A stretch of 64,000 nucleotides of DNA from Mixia osmundae IAM 14324 (Eukaryota; Basidiomycota; Mixiomycetes; Mixiales; Mixiaceae), in contig NW_014575561.1 in the NCBI RefSeq assembly GCF_000708205.1, positions 923,047 through 987,046 of the forward strand, given 5' to 3'. Positions 46,102 through 57,031 of this stretch are shown one piece after another. The position numbers and the translations under genes were made by a program. How positions within the stretch are numbered: the stretch's first letter is position 1; every line of letters starts with the position of its first letter. The notes beneath the pieces were generated by a model. The model worked only from the letters and a program-made list of their open reading frames with translations, was not told the origin of the DNA and did not search any database.

Positions 46102-46159
46102 TCTACAAAGCAGCATGTAACATCTGACAACAACATCTACAGATGGACGGAATACGTGC

Positions 46160-47339
46160 CTACTCCTCTACAAGTGCGATTGCTTGCGTTGCAACGTCCT
46201 CCAGCGCGCGCACATAGGTCGTCACGCCTTGTCGTGCCAGGTGTCGATCGAGCTCGGTCGTCACTGCGCACATGCGACAGAGTTCAGTCCTTGAAACGAT
46301 TCCAGAAAGAGCGAGAAGACTTGCTGCCTTCTTGACCGGGATACTCTGCGAGCGAGCCGACCTCGAATGCATCTGTGATCGTCTGTGCGAGCGCTGCAGA
46401 ATTTGGCAGGCTGCGTTTCCATGTCAATGGCGCACATGTAGTCTAATGGTGGGACCTACGCTTGACCAAGAGCGAAGCGCAAGCGGTATCGACCTGGCAG
46501 CAAGATGGCGAGATCAAAGAAGACAAAGAAAGCGCCTTGCTCTCCATCGACGGCCTCAGCAAGCTGTGCTGTTGAGACCGTCTGACCGAGCAGCATTCGA
46601 CGAGGTTGATTCGACATTGGATCAATAGCGAGATCGATTGGCTCCTCGTCGTTGTCCGCGTCAAGCAGGGCACAATGGCAGATGACATACTGCAACTCGT
46701 CGATTCTACCATGACGCTACCATCAGAGTAGCACAGCAGAAGTCGACAGACGGCTCACACTTCCGTGATAGGCAATCTCTCGCCGTCCTCGCGCACATAC
46801 AGACGGAGGATCGGCGTTGGCAGTATGGGCACTCTGCTCTGCGAAGATCTCCTGATGCCGATCGCTGCACCTCGACGAGGCTCTTGAATCAGAACAAGCT
46901 CATATGCGCGTCTTCTGCAGGTCACCAAGCCAATCAGCCACCAAGCCTACTGTGACAGTACATCAACTAACGGCTGAGCTGTCCGTTCGTCGCAAGTCGG
47001 ATCGACGAGAGCACGAAGTGCTTGCGCTGTCTGCTCTGGCTCTTCCGACGGCTGTTCGACAGGAATGGAGGCCGGTGGAAGGGCGACTGTATTAGCAACA
47101 CTCGTTTCGGCAATAGCCTCTGGATCATTCCTGCCCGTCAACAGCTTGTCCAGACCGCCCGTAGATGTCTCGGCGACTCGCGTGCGCGGAGAGCGTCTAG
47201 GCTTCGCCGGGTCGTCGGCATTGCTGCCCACTGTTGCGAGGGCCTCGTTGCTGCCGATGCCTCTGTCTTCTGGCGTCTTGCTTGTCAATCCGGCCTTGCC
47301 AGAGCCGGCCTGTCTCGTGACGCGACGGCCAGAGTCCAT
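46160..47339 (-). CDS. Velvet-domain transcription factor
   Basis: Fungal velvet factors control light-linked development and secondary metabolism. The N-terminus (MDSGRRVTRQAGSGKAG) is a basic, Ser/Thr/Pro-rich region of about 130 residues. The velvet domain then reads RAYELVLIQEPRRGAAIGIR, VPILPTPILRLYVREDGERL, DELQYVICHCALLDADNDEE, RMLLGQTVSTAQL, GAFFVFFDLAILLPGRYRLR and finally TELDRHLARQGVTTYVRALE. Gly-x-FFVF-x-DL, GRYRLRF and HLARQGV are the family hallmarks. It ends about 15 residues after the domain, as in VosA/VelC-like members rather than VeA. At least five exons; the exact junctions around 46370-46450 are not resolved, and an additional 5' exon is possible. The subfamily is not assigned. 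Confidence 0.8.
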
Positions 47340-47981
47340 CCCAGGCGCTCTCGGCTTGCTTGCACTCTTGTCAGCCCTGTCGTTGCTGGCACACGATCGT
47401 GAAAGTGGCCCATCTGAGCATGGCCACGGGCATGTGTTTCGCAGCGCCTGCGTCCTATCAACAGTGGCTACCGTCTGAAAGGCCTACAACGGCGCCCACT
47501 TCGAGACGAGGTCAAAGCTGGGCGCGCCGTCTCGATAGAGGGTTCAAGACGACACGGACATTGCATTCTGCAAAGACGTATGCGCAATATTGCAGACGCG
47601 GATGTTCTATGACGGGAAGCCGGCGATCGAATGAGAGGCGTCCGACGGTGGGCGCTCCTGACCATGTAAGACACCGGGTGGAGCTTCTGTGACAGCAGAC
47701 CCTTCCGTGCGATCCCGTCGACCGAGATTCACTATCGTTTTGGCCCGAGTGGTGAATACAAAAGCTTATCCGACGGGCCAGAGAGTGATGAAGTGCGCAA
47801 TGAGAAGAGCAGCGAGATGTGTTGAGTTTTGTTACAACAGGGCTGTATGACAGCTCGCAGCCAGCCAGCTTGCTTTACATGCCGATCGCAAGCTGGTCTC
47901 AAGACAGACAGAATTGCATTTCTGTCGGAGTCCCGCGCTGTCCATGAATATGGGTCGGTGCCACATCCCGCTCTGGTCTAT
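47340..47981. other. 642-bp intergenic stretch between velvet and Tim23 genes
   Basis: Open frames here have no family features. It is most likely the velvet promoter and leader (the longest upstream region in this part of the window) and the Tim23 3' UTR. An unrecognised 5' velvet exon could lie here. Confidence 0.5.
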
Positions 47982-49027
47982 CTATATGATGTAAGGCTTG
48001 ACAGACGTCCAGGCCGCGGCTCCTGTCGTCATGATGCCGGAAGCGATGAGCATCGGCCTCAGACCGGCTGCACATCAAGACAAGTCAGCGGCAGGCAGGG
48101 GCGTAAAGTCACGAGACTTGCCTGTGCTCTTCCAAATTGCACCTGTGCCAGCGCCTGCAAACATCGAGCCGTAGATATCATGCCGACCCCGATACTTGTC
48201 GACAGAGGAATTGATCGCATTGTAGATGAGGGCAAGCACGCCTGCATTGTTGCCCAAGAAAGTGCCTCGTCGCGTGATGGAATTGAGCACGGTGTTGAGT
48301 CGTAGCTTGAAGCCGGGGCTGCGAGGACTGAAAGTGGCCTGCGGTGCTTGGGCTGCACCCAAACCTGCCGTCGGGCCTGCTTGCGCTGCCGCTGCTACGC
48401 TCTGAAATGGAGCAGTCGCTGCGTGCGGACGGCGGCCAGCAGCAAAGGCCTCGGCGCCCGACAGTGTCGCCCCAGAAGCTGCTGTGTCTACTGTCGTCGC
48501 TGCTGCAGTCGCTGGAAATACCGAGGAGCGCAATGGCTTGGCAAGCCCTTCTCGGAGACCCCACAGACCACCCGTTGCCAGACCTGTCTTGTAGTTTCAG
48601 CATCTTTGCAATGCGCCCCTCTGGCCATACTGACCTGCTAGATAGGTCGTTCCGGTGCCGTAACAAAGCTCGTCGCCCCAGCCTCGGCTCGGCAATAGGC
48701 CCTTTGTGCCTTCGAGCGAATTGAGCTTGCCGTCCTCGAGCGCTGCAAGAGTGAAATGAGAATCAATAGCAGGAGGCGAAATCTTGATGTACCTAGATAG
48801 TCAAGCTCCCCACTGGACAAGTTGGCGAGTGGGTGCAAGGCAGCAGGATCGTAGGCATTGGCTTGCTGGAAGATCGCATTTGCAGTTGGAGCCTCAAAGG
48901 GTGCACGAGACCCGTCTGACGAGGATTCGCCAGATCGTGTGCTGAAGCTGGCTTGTCGCAGCATGTCCTGCGCAGATTGTGCATCTTTGCCGCTCGACGA
49001 CGAGCCTGATGCTGCTGGAGTAGCCAT
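47982..49027 (-). CDS. TIM23: Mitochondrial import translocase subunit Tim23
   Basis: Channel subunit of the TIM23 complex in the inner mitochondrial membrane. The N-terminal intermembrane part starts MATPAASGSSSSGKDAQSAQ and includes YDPAALHPLANLSSGELDYL. TM1 is in GTGTTYLAGLATGGLWGL, spliced over an intron near 48640. The conserved core RLNTVLNSITRRGTFLGNNA, GVLALIYNAINSSVDKYRGR, IYGSMFAGAGTGAIWKST and PMLIASGIMTTGAAAW covers TM2-TM4, ending SVKPYII at 47982. Between TM1 and TM2 lies an Ala/Thr/Pro-rich insert of about 80 residues (TTVDTAASGATLSGAEAF and onwards), longer than in yeast Tim23. Four exons. Confidence 0.94.
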
Positions 49028-49135
49028 TGGGGACCGTCGCTCGAGCTCGATCGTAAGAAAATCCTCGGCGCGTAATCAATGATGACACGTTGCAAGCTGA
49101 ACGAACGTCGTGCGAAGCGGCAGGACTGATCGCTA

Positions 49136-50419
49136 CTATATGCAAGCAAAGAAAGCTACAAAAGCCATGGATGATACGCTCAGTCTAAGTGCGTCAGATG
49201 TCGCGAGCTGCAGATTCGGTTTGCCCGCTTCGCGTGGCGTAGCATCATTCGCCTTCGGTTGAGGGGTCGGCGTAGGCACGGGTGCATTGGCTGCATATGG
49301 CGGCGAGGCATTCATTGGCATGACTGGCGATGGTGTTCCTACGTTAGGAGATGTCGGTGTTGGCTGCGGTTGCGGCTGTGCTGGACTTTGCGCGGTCGGA
49401 GTGCCAGCTGTCGGATCGGGAAATGTCGGATTGGCTTGTGTGGGCAGAGTTGCGCCGACGGTGACGTGAAAGTCAGTTGTGATAGGCTCTGCAATCGGCC
49501 GAATCGTCACCATCGTCTTGCCTGCGATGTCTGTCGCGACAAGTGTCTCGGTGAGAATGACATTTGTCTGGCTAAACACTTCTGGCAACGAGAATGGCAG
49601 TGTGGCTAGCTGAGCGATATTGGTGGCCGTCATGCCGTTAGTGAAGGGAGTGACAGACTGTTGCTTGGGTGGCGCCTTCTTAGGATAATCCGTCACATAG
49701 TCTGACGGCTTGCCGAGATCGGTGCCATCGATGTTCGAAGTGATATTGCCGCACGTAACTCTCGTGAGATCAGGCGCGTGAATGACGACAGATCGACCGA
49801 GAATACTGAATGGCTGCGGATAGAATCGTACATAGGGATCAATGAACGAAAAGGCAGGGGTGTTGCCGTTGACCGTGCCCTGCAGCTTGCCATGTTTGCC
49901 AGACAAGTCGCCCTCCTGACAATACCATGGCTGGCTGGGGTCGCAGGCAATATAGTCTGTTACCGAGACTGGATCGAGATGGCCGAGTGCGCTTGCACAA
50001 TTGCCATCTGCCGAGATGGGATTGGTGTGGATGTGATAGCGATATTCGGTCGAGTCGTTGAGACCGCGAAGTACTCGCCCTTCGATGAAGGTGCCTTCGC
50101 CCTCTCTGAATTCAAAATTAAACTGTCACCTTAGTGAGCGAGTAGGTCGGTGACGGCCCAGAGGTGAGCTCACGATAGCTTCCACATTGAACTTGCCACC
50201 CGTCAACCGTGCGGTGGCACGCAGAGGGACAGTCTTGACAACGTCCCCTGCTGCTCTTCTCTGCAGTGAGCCTGACAATTTCGTAAGGCCTGGGCCAGAC
50301 GAAGTGTTCGTCGCTACGCTCTGTAGGTCGATTCCTTTGACGACTTCGCCGACAGCTTGACCATAGGCGCGTGTCAAGCTGACGAGAGCGGTGAGCGAGA
50401 CTGCGAGCAATACGTTCAT
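49136..50419 (-). CDS. GPI-anchored Cu-only superoxide dismutase
   Basis: Extracellular SOD of the fungal Sod4/Sod5 type that removes superoxide at the cell surface. Signal peptide MNVLLAVSLTALVSLTRAYG. The SOD domain has YRYHIHTNPIS (two Cu-binding His), NCASALGHLDP (a third His), GDLSGKHGKLQGTV and SILGRSVVIHAPDLTRVTCG (the fourth Cu His). After VVIHAPDLTR the chain goes directly to VTCGNI, so the electrostatic loop of Cu/Zn SODs is missing, and the usual zinc-site His cluster is absent: the hallmark of Cu-only enzymes. A Pro/Thr/Gln-rich stalk (QPQPQPTPTSPNVGTPSP) and a hydrophobic tail (SVSSMAFVAFFACI) indicate a GPI anchor. Two or more introns at 49880-50180. 108 bp from the Tim23 start. 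Confidence 0.9.
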
Positions 50420-50758
50420 CCTGGTCTCCTACTATCTCTGAGGACAATGAACCCTGATGAGCTATCTGGAGAGCTTGCATCGCTCGCGCCACTAGGATAG
50501 CCTCGAGTGAGTCCTGCCGTCGACGTCGCGCAGAGAGCCGTGCGCAAGTGAACATCGCGCAGCATCGAAGTCTTGCTCGAGGACAGAGTTGGGTTCGATG
50601 GCAGAGCTGTGTGGGGGAGGACCGCGGGATGCTTAGCCATCAGGCAGGAGGAGTATGACGTGCGCAATCGTCGGCCAACATGCCAACACGCGCCAGAGTG
50701 GAGAGTCGGCATGTTACGTCAGAACCGCTGGGATTCCTGAGCTCCTGGCCTGCTTGCG

Positions 50759-52226
50759 ATGCCGATAGGGCCAACAGAAGGCACACACACGACCGATGTC
50801 GATCTCGGTGGGTTGTGGGAGCTAGCCGAGCAAGCCGCCGACAGGATCTGGGCTGAATCACCGAGGCCATTGAACGAGACGATAACACCTGCTTGGCCTT
50901 CACTCGGGAACGACCATGACCCGTACGGTGTAGCGGATGCTTGGCAAGGAGAGGAGAGCCGGACAGCGAGCTGGGGTGATGGCAGTACAGCTCCAAAGCC
51001 ACAGACAACGAGTTCAGACGAGTGTTGCTCACCTACCGATCTGCAAGCCGTCTCGCCGACCTCGCCGGCAGCAACGGACGAGTCTACAACACACGCAGAG
51101 AGTGCAAGCGGTGGGACGAAGAGGCCTCTACCGCCGCTGGTCGATGGCGAGCAGACCTACCATTCGCGATTTATACAGCCAGGCATGATGTTCAGCGGCA
51201 CACAGAGCTATTCACCGGCTGATCACTGCGCACTCGGCTTGCTCGCCATTGCCGCGCGGCATCGCCACAGACTCGAAGTAAGGGCCGAGGTCAGGGCGGT
51301 CAGAGAGCGAGCGGCTCAACAGGTAGCATCGGCTCAGGACGCGCTATCACGCATCGATGAGCAACGACGGCGGATGAATTCACCTTCGATACCCAACCAT
51401 AACGTCCGCATGCGTATACTACGAGCTCCACCTGCCGTCGAGCACGATCACGACAGGCCGACAACTCGCCGCAGATTTGACCTTTCGGAGACCGTACAAG
51501 CCGCACAAGAGCGCATACGCTGGGCGCAAATGCCTGCCTTGCCACCTCGAGCGGTACAGAACCCTTCTTTGGCAGCTCCTCCGATACCTGCATTGCCAGA
51601 CATAGCGCCGCCAGCTCTCGAGGACGAGAAGTGGATGGTTCGCGCAATGATTAGCCAAGTCGACTTGAGCAGCGGTACCCTCACTGGCATACTCGGTGAG
51701 TTGGTCCGATGTAGCAAAATAAGCAACGCTGAGTCAGTGTCGGCTCACAGAGGCAAGGGCTGTGCCCGGTTGTCCTCAAGCTGTCCTGACCTTCTTTGAA
51801 GGTGAAATCATCGATGGCCACAATCACACGCTCGAGACGAAGAAGTGGAGGACAGACAGAATGACGGACATGCTGTATTGGGCACGCTGTGCTCCATTTC
51901 GACATTTGCAGTCTCTACATTCTCTGCAGAACCTCAGCGAGCGTGATATGGGGCCAAGTCTCGATACCCTCGACTTGCACAAAGATCGCTACATTCTCAT
52001 GCGATGGAAGGAGCGAGACTACATCAACGTCGATGTTCACGATTGCACTCTGACCATCTCGGGCGGCTACTATCTTTGTCTCGACCGCCGCACGGGCGCA
52101 CTCGAGGGCTATTACCAGGATCCTGCTTCTGCACCGTTCCAGAAGCTGAGGCTCTCGCCGGCAGGCGACACAGACAGCGCTGGCGCTGTTCCCAAGATAC
52201 CTAGTCTTTCGTACGATGTATGTTGA
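50759..52226 (+). CDS. GID4/Vid24 substrate receptor of the GID E3 ligase
   Basis: Recognises N-terminal Pro degrons and directs gluconeogenic enzymes to degradation by the GID/CTLH E3. Two exons (intron 51696-51750) give 470 residues. The N-terminal half is low complexity with a short Gly/Tyr segment (TYHSRFIQPGMMFSGTQSY). The Vid24 beta-barrel follows: MVRAMISQVDLSSGTLTGIL, EARAVPGCPQAVLTFFEGEI, IDGHNHTLETKKWRTDRMTD, HWGKF-like MLYWARCAPFRHL, KDRYILMRWKERDYINVDVH and SGGYYLCLDRRTGALEGYYQ. These match GID4 blocks TFFEGEI, FMRWKE and GFYYICF...IEGYYYH. Ends SYDVC. An inserted Arg/Gln-rich segment lies between the N-terminal motif and the barrel. Confidence 0.92.
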
Positions 52227-52292
52227 TCACACCGCGAGGTCATATTGTGCGACGAACATGCATTGTTGTCTGTTGCAATTGTCTAACGCTTG

Positions 52293-54094
52293 CTACCTTT
52301 TGAAGGACCACTCAAATCTCCTGATGCCGATAGTGGCGAGAAAGAGCGACATGGCTACTGCGGCCACTGCGAGCGGCTTGCGCACGAGCGCTGCTGTCGA
52401 GTATGTGTACGAGATCTGGTCATGTTAGCCCACGGCTTTCGGCTCCGCTTGGCTACTTACAATCACATTCTCGGCATGCTTGTCCGAGCAAGCAGACTTT
52501 TGCAGCACGATAGCCGGTCGACCTGTCGAATCGAGGTAAGAGAATTGGATTTCGCGTGTCTCACTATCGACTGCAAAAGGCGTCTCAACACGAATGTGAC
52601 TGTAGCACGTATCAATATAGGATCTTCTCGCGCAGAAATAGCGCACCTGGCTCCTTCTGGCAGAACGACGCGCGTCGTGACGCTGTCGTAAGCTGCGTTG
52701 GCGATGGGTGACAAGAACGGCACGGAGAGTACGTAACGGCCTGATCGACCTTTCGCTTTCCGGAGATATTTGCTTGCTGTTAGAATGTATCCAATTTGGA
52801 AATCGTAAGACCAGCCTCCGAGCAGCGGATATCGAGGGGCGAGCTCGATCTGGCTCGGTCCTCTTGCTCCACGCGAGGGTCTGAAGTGCGACGTCGAGAC
52901 ATTGCCGACGACATCGGTGAAGTAAGGTGATCTCGCACCATTAGGCAGCTGCACCGTGATGCCTTGAATTATATGCGGTATTGCGCCAGGTGCTCGTCGA
53001 TTGAAAGTCGCCATCTGGAAGTCAACGCGAGAAAATTGGCCTTTCAGTCTGCATGCCTTATGAGCCTTTGTGTGACTTGAGTGACTGGTCAACCTACGCT
53101 GGGCCAGCATTGAGTAGGTCCATGCGATCCTCAACGCTGATGCTGTCGCTCCACTGGGAGACACCCACCGTTCTTTGCAGATTCCTAATGGTGACGAGTG
53201 GCAAGGGCTGCTCATAATGCACGCTCGCAACGTAGGACTCTCCGCTTGATGGTAGCGCAGACTTGGCGTCAAAGACCAGCGTCGGGCTTCCCGCTGTCCT
53301 TGCGAGCTCGAAGCCTTCTGGGGCGCTGTGGTTGAGCAGACGTGGTGACGGGCATCTACGTGCTGCATGAGATTGGGTTTGAGGTAGCCAGGCACAACTC
53401 ACTTGATTCTCATACGCGCTTCCTTGATTGTATGATGATGCAGACCGGCGAGAAGGTCGCCAGTCCATTCGAGTGACTGGCTTTCGGTCTGTTGAGACAG
53501 TTGCGCTGGTTTGGGCGTCGAGACCTGTCGAGCGAGCGCGCACGATGAGTGAGCAGCGGGCCAGGTCCGGCATACAGCGTACATGCAGGTAGATCTCCGC
53601 GAGCGTGATCTGTATCTTGTCTGCCGTCGGGGCAGGCAACTGGACTGCGTAGTATTGCGTCTCCCTGCTCATCCACGCATTAACGCATGCTCGCGTGCGT
53701 ACACCAGAGGATCGCACGAAAGGCTATCGTAACCCGCTTTCGAGACGGGTATAAGCTTCTTGCTGGACTTTGTCGTGCCTTCGTATGCTTCGAGCGAGCT
53801 CAAATGCGCCAAGTTCTTTGACTTGATGCCGAGATGCCAAGTTGCAGGCTCGGATGAGGCCGAGAGTGGCACGAGTGTGAGAGCAGTGTTGATGCGAGCC
53901 GTTGAGCCGCCCGAGAGGTCTATGGTACGAGCAAGAGAGCTGATCTCGTACTGATCTCGAGAGGCAGGCGTGTAGCTACTCGGCGCAGACTGACCAGGCG
54001 ACGGGGCTGCAAAGACAGTCTGCTCGCTCGCTGCGGCCCATGTGTGCTGCAGGAAGCCCAGGCAGCCTGCGAGAGCGACGAGACGAGCTCTCAT
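52293..54094 (-). CDS. OST1: Oligosaccharyltransferase subunit Ost1 (ribophorin I)
   Basis: ER membrane subunit of the N-glycosylation complex. ATG at 54094 (MRARLVALAGCLGFLQHTWA) gives a cleavable signal peptide. Conserved lumenal blocks are YEISSLARTIDLSGGSTARI, YYAVQLPAPTADKIQITLAE, QTESQSLEWTGDLLAG, KEARMRIK, FDAKSALPSSGESYVASVHY, SVEDRMDLLNAGPA (after the intron: LKGQFSRVDFQ), GARGPSQIELAPRYPLLGGW, IGYILTASKYLRKAKGRSGR and RPAIVLQKSACSDKHAENVI. The final exon has the single TM (PLAVAAVAMSLFLATIGIRR) and a basic tail WSFKR at 52293. Six or so exons. The first frame extends to 54106 only with a non-ATG codon, so 54094 is used. Confidence 0.93.
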
Positions 54095-54199
54095 GACGGG
54101 CGACAAGCGATGGCAACTGCTCGACCACTGCTACTCCGCTCGAGCGCGACGGGTCGACGACGGTAGGCTTGCGACTCTCCAGGCTCATCTCATCGACAC

Positions 54200-54838
54200 A
54201 TGCTCAGGAGATCACTTTGTACAAGCACGAGCAGGCTCCAAGAGGCGCCCATGCGACGGCGACGCACTCGGGTCATAGATGAAAACACGAGCGCCTTTGA
54301 CCTTGTTGGCTCGCCTGACCCAGTGAGCAACTTACGACCTGTCCAATATCGTTCCATCTTTGGGGACAGAGAGGTCCCTCTCGACAATCTGACACCTCTC
54401 GATCCCAGTGTGCATCCCTACACGGAGGAGTATCCAACGGAGGGCGCTCTCGCAACGGGTATGACCCCCCGCCTTGCTGCATTGCGCAGACGGTACGAAT
54501 TGTACGACATGGCATGGCGTCTCCACAGGCGGAGAATGGACGACCACTCACAGACATTCTGGTCGAGGGTCAACATCGCTTTCGAGGAGGACAAGCAGGC
54601 CTACATCGAGCGAGCCCAGCAACGCGCCAAGTTGGCCAACCAGCCTTTTGACGCAGACGCGGCCTTGCCCGAGTTCTATGCTGCCTGGCTCGCACGACAC
54701 CGACTTGAATACAAGGACTACAATGCCGAGCTGTGGCGACTGACTTGGAGTGCTCTCGCTCCCGCAATGATGGCTAAACTCAGAAACTGGCGATGGCGGT
54801 TCGAAGTCTGGCGAGCAGGAGCATCAGGTCATGCATGA
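54200..54838 (+). CDS. COA8-like (APOPT1 family) mitochondrial protein
   Basis: Single exon, 212 residues. A basic, acid-free N-terminus (MLRRSLCTSTSRLQEAPMRR) looks like a mitochondrial targeting signal. Then come SNLRPVQYRSIFGDREVPLD, a helix with YDMAWRLHRRRMDDHSQTFW, SRVNIAFEEDKQAYIERAQ and the C-terminal LPEFYAAWLARHRLEYKDYN, AELWRLTWSALAPAMMAKLR. The FW...F...K..YI...., FY..FL...R..H..YN..W pattern is that of COA8/APOP1, a cytochrome c oxidase assembly factor. Divergent from OST1 with 105 bp between starts; 24 bp separate its stop from the end of the CAP gene. Confidence 0.65.
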   Translation: MLRRSLCTSTSRLQEAPMRRRRTRVIDENTSAFDLVGSPDPVSNLRPVQYRSIFGDREVPLDNLTPLDPSVHPYTEEYPTEGALATGMTPRLAALRRRYELYDMAWRLHRRRMDDHSQTFWSRVNIAFEEDKQAYIERAQQRAKLANQPFDADAALPEFYAAWLARHRLEYKDYNAELWRLTWSALAPAMMAKLRNWRWRFEVWRAGASGHA

Positions 54839-54862
54839 ATCACAACAGCGTGCTTCTGGACT

Positions 54863-56867
54863 CTAGCCAGTATGTTCGTAGACGGTCGTGATGAGTTTGC
54901 CAGCTTGGACGACTGTCTTCAATTGCTCGGGCACAGCCTTTTCGGTGAACATGCCTTCCTCGCCTGACGCATCGGGCAGGCTGACGTTGATCGAGCTCGT
55001 CTTGGCGGTGATGATCTCAACGTCTAGACTCTCCTTTGACAAGTAGATCTGACCGACGTCTGTGGCATCGATCAGTATCGTAGGCACGCGGCCCAGTATC
55101 TGAACAATGAAATTTGGTGACGACGTGACGGCAAGCGCAGACACGGTCGAATCGAGCAAGACCGATACTTTCTTGCATGACACTGCCGCTCGACCGATCA
55201 GACCAAGAGGGGATTGTTACTGGCAAACGACTCACCGAGAGATATCGCATTGACTTTGCCTTTGATCTGGATGACAGATCTTTGGCAACCAAAGATGTTG
55301 ACGATCTGATTGATCTCTGTCTGGTCGATAACGATGCTGCTGTTGTCCATCTGGTTCTCCTGCTCCGTGCAGATCAGCAGTGCCCTAGGCGAGCCCGTGC
55401 CAAACTTGCAATGAGCCATTTCTGTCCCTCAAGCTCAAGCTTGGCAGGTTTTGCCGTTACCGCAGGTTTCGCTAGCGCACTTGGCTTTGCGGGCTTCGCT
55501 GGCGGTACTTTGTCTGTCATATCAGCTAGAGCCTGAGTATACACAGAGAGGACTAACCTGTAAGCGATGGATTCGCAATTGCGCGCAGAGCAGGATTCTT
55601 GTGCGTCTGCTGGGAGGGATCAACCTTCTTCAGGCCTTTTGTGACCGATTCGCCCTGGTTGAGCGCGGAAAAGACAGAGGTCATATCGCCGGCTGCAGCT
55701 TGCTTGGGCGTTGCGTTGATGGACTGGCTCGAGAAGTCTGTCAGGACTGGTGGAGCGGGCGGTGGGGGAGGTGGAGGTCCTCCTGCCGGCGGTGCCGTAT
55801 TGCTTGCCTGTGGCGCGACATAGGTCTCTGGATCTACGCCCTGCTCTTCGCGGTCAGCTTGGTTGTCGAGGCGAGGAAAAGCATGTACTTTGGCATTCCA
55901 AGAGACGCCTGTGGTGTGATGCTTGATCACATATTGCCGCAGGGAATCCAAGAGAGCGAGAAACGATCGCGCCCATTCGATCTGCTCGGCATCACTGCGC
56001 AATCGCTGAGCACCGTCAAAAAACGCACTGATGCGTTACGGACGTCTCTTTGAACTCTTTGATGATACGATTGGTATAGAATTCCGCCGCGTCTCGCATC
56101 TCTTTGATGAATGGTGCAGGCGTTTTGACCTGCACAATGTAAGCTCCCGCGAGATGCGCCGGCAAGCAAAACCTACGATGGTGACCCATGCAAGTGAGGG
56201 TATGCCTTCTTCGACCATCTTGAGATGATTTGCAAACTTTCGCTCGCGGCCTTTCTCCTGGACTTTGCCCGCCGCGGTGATGGCTTCCGACATGGGTTGC
56301 AGCATCTTGCCGTACGTCGAAGATGACTGTGCAGGCTCTGCAACGCGACTGGCCGTCTGGAGAAACTCAAGCTGACTTGTAAAGCCTGCTTTGACAAACG
56401 CAGACTAATCCTCGCTTCGTCAGTCTGGCAAAGTGCGCGTCACGTCAGACGTGCCTGTTGATCGACTACGCCGCCAATGGCTTGACTGAGCGTGACAAAC
56501 TTGTCAAGCGGTCCTTGAAGCACATCCTGAATAAATTCATCCACCGAAGGCGTGCTTGCTGTGCGATCCGAGGCAGCTTGAGCAGTCGCGAGAGCGGGTG
56601 AAGGTGTCTGCGGAACGACGCCCAGTCCCTGAATCGCTCTAGTAGGCGCGGATGAAGAGGCAGGCTGAGCGGATGGAGCTGTTGCTGCTGCTGTGGCTTG
56701 AGTATGTGCAATGTCCTCTAGTCTTGCTGTTGCCGCCTCGAGACTGCACACGAGCCAGGGTGAGCTCAGTGGAACATGCGAGGGGTACAACGGCCGGCGC
56801 ACCGCTTGAGTAGCGTGCCGAGTAAGCCGACGCCTGCCTGTGGCAAGCTGCCTGCGAGTCCTTGCAT
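54863..56867 (-). CDS. Adenylyl cyclase-associated protein (CAP/Srv2)
   Basis: Actin-monomer recycling protein that also binds adenylyl cyclase in fungi. Exon 1 (MQGLAGSLPQAGVGLLGTLL, K, R) is spliced to LEAATARLEDIAHTQ, the cyclase-binding helix. The helical folded domain includes VDEFIQDVLQGPLDKFVTLS, AFVKAGFTSQLEFL, ERKFANHLKMVEEGIPSLAW and EFYTNRIIKEFKE. Then the Pro-rich segment GGPPPPPPPAPPVL, WH2-like DMTSVFSALNQGESVTKGLK, and the C-terminal beta-helix CARP domain (SIVIDQTEINQIVNIFGCQR, SVIQIKGKVNAISL, KKVSVLLDSTVSALAV, PTILIDATDVGQIYLS, EVIITAKTSSIN-like). Ends LITTVYEHTG, near the family end (EQ(F/Y)KT, H(A/S)). Six exons. Confidence 0.94.
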
Positions 56868-57031
56868 GGCCTGTCAGCTTGTGATGGGCTAAGCTGCTGG
56901 ACGAGTCGAACACGCGAAGCAACGAGCACCTGCCAGCTGCTGACCCCGTTCTCCTGAGCCTACCTGCAGCAGCTAGCAGCCCTCCTCACGAGCTCAGCAT
57001 CTCCTCTGTGTATGTCCGCGTACACAACGCC

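Noticed and set aside
46430-46460. A short tRNA A-box-like string (TAGTCTAATGGT)
   Set aside because: No matching B box, anticodon arm or acceptor stem nearby; it falls inside an intron of the velvet gene.
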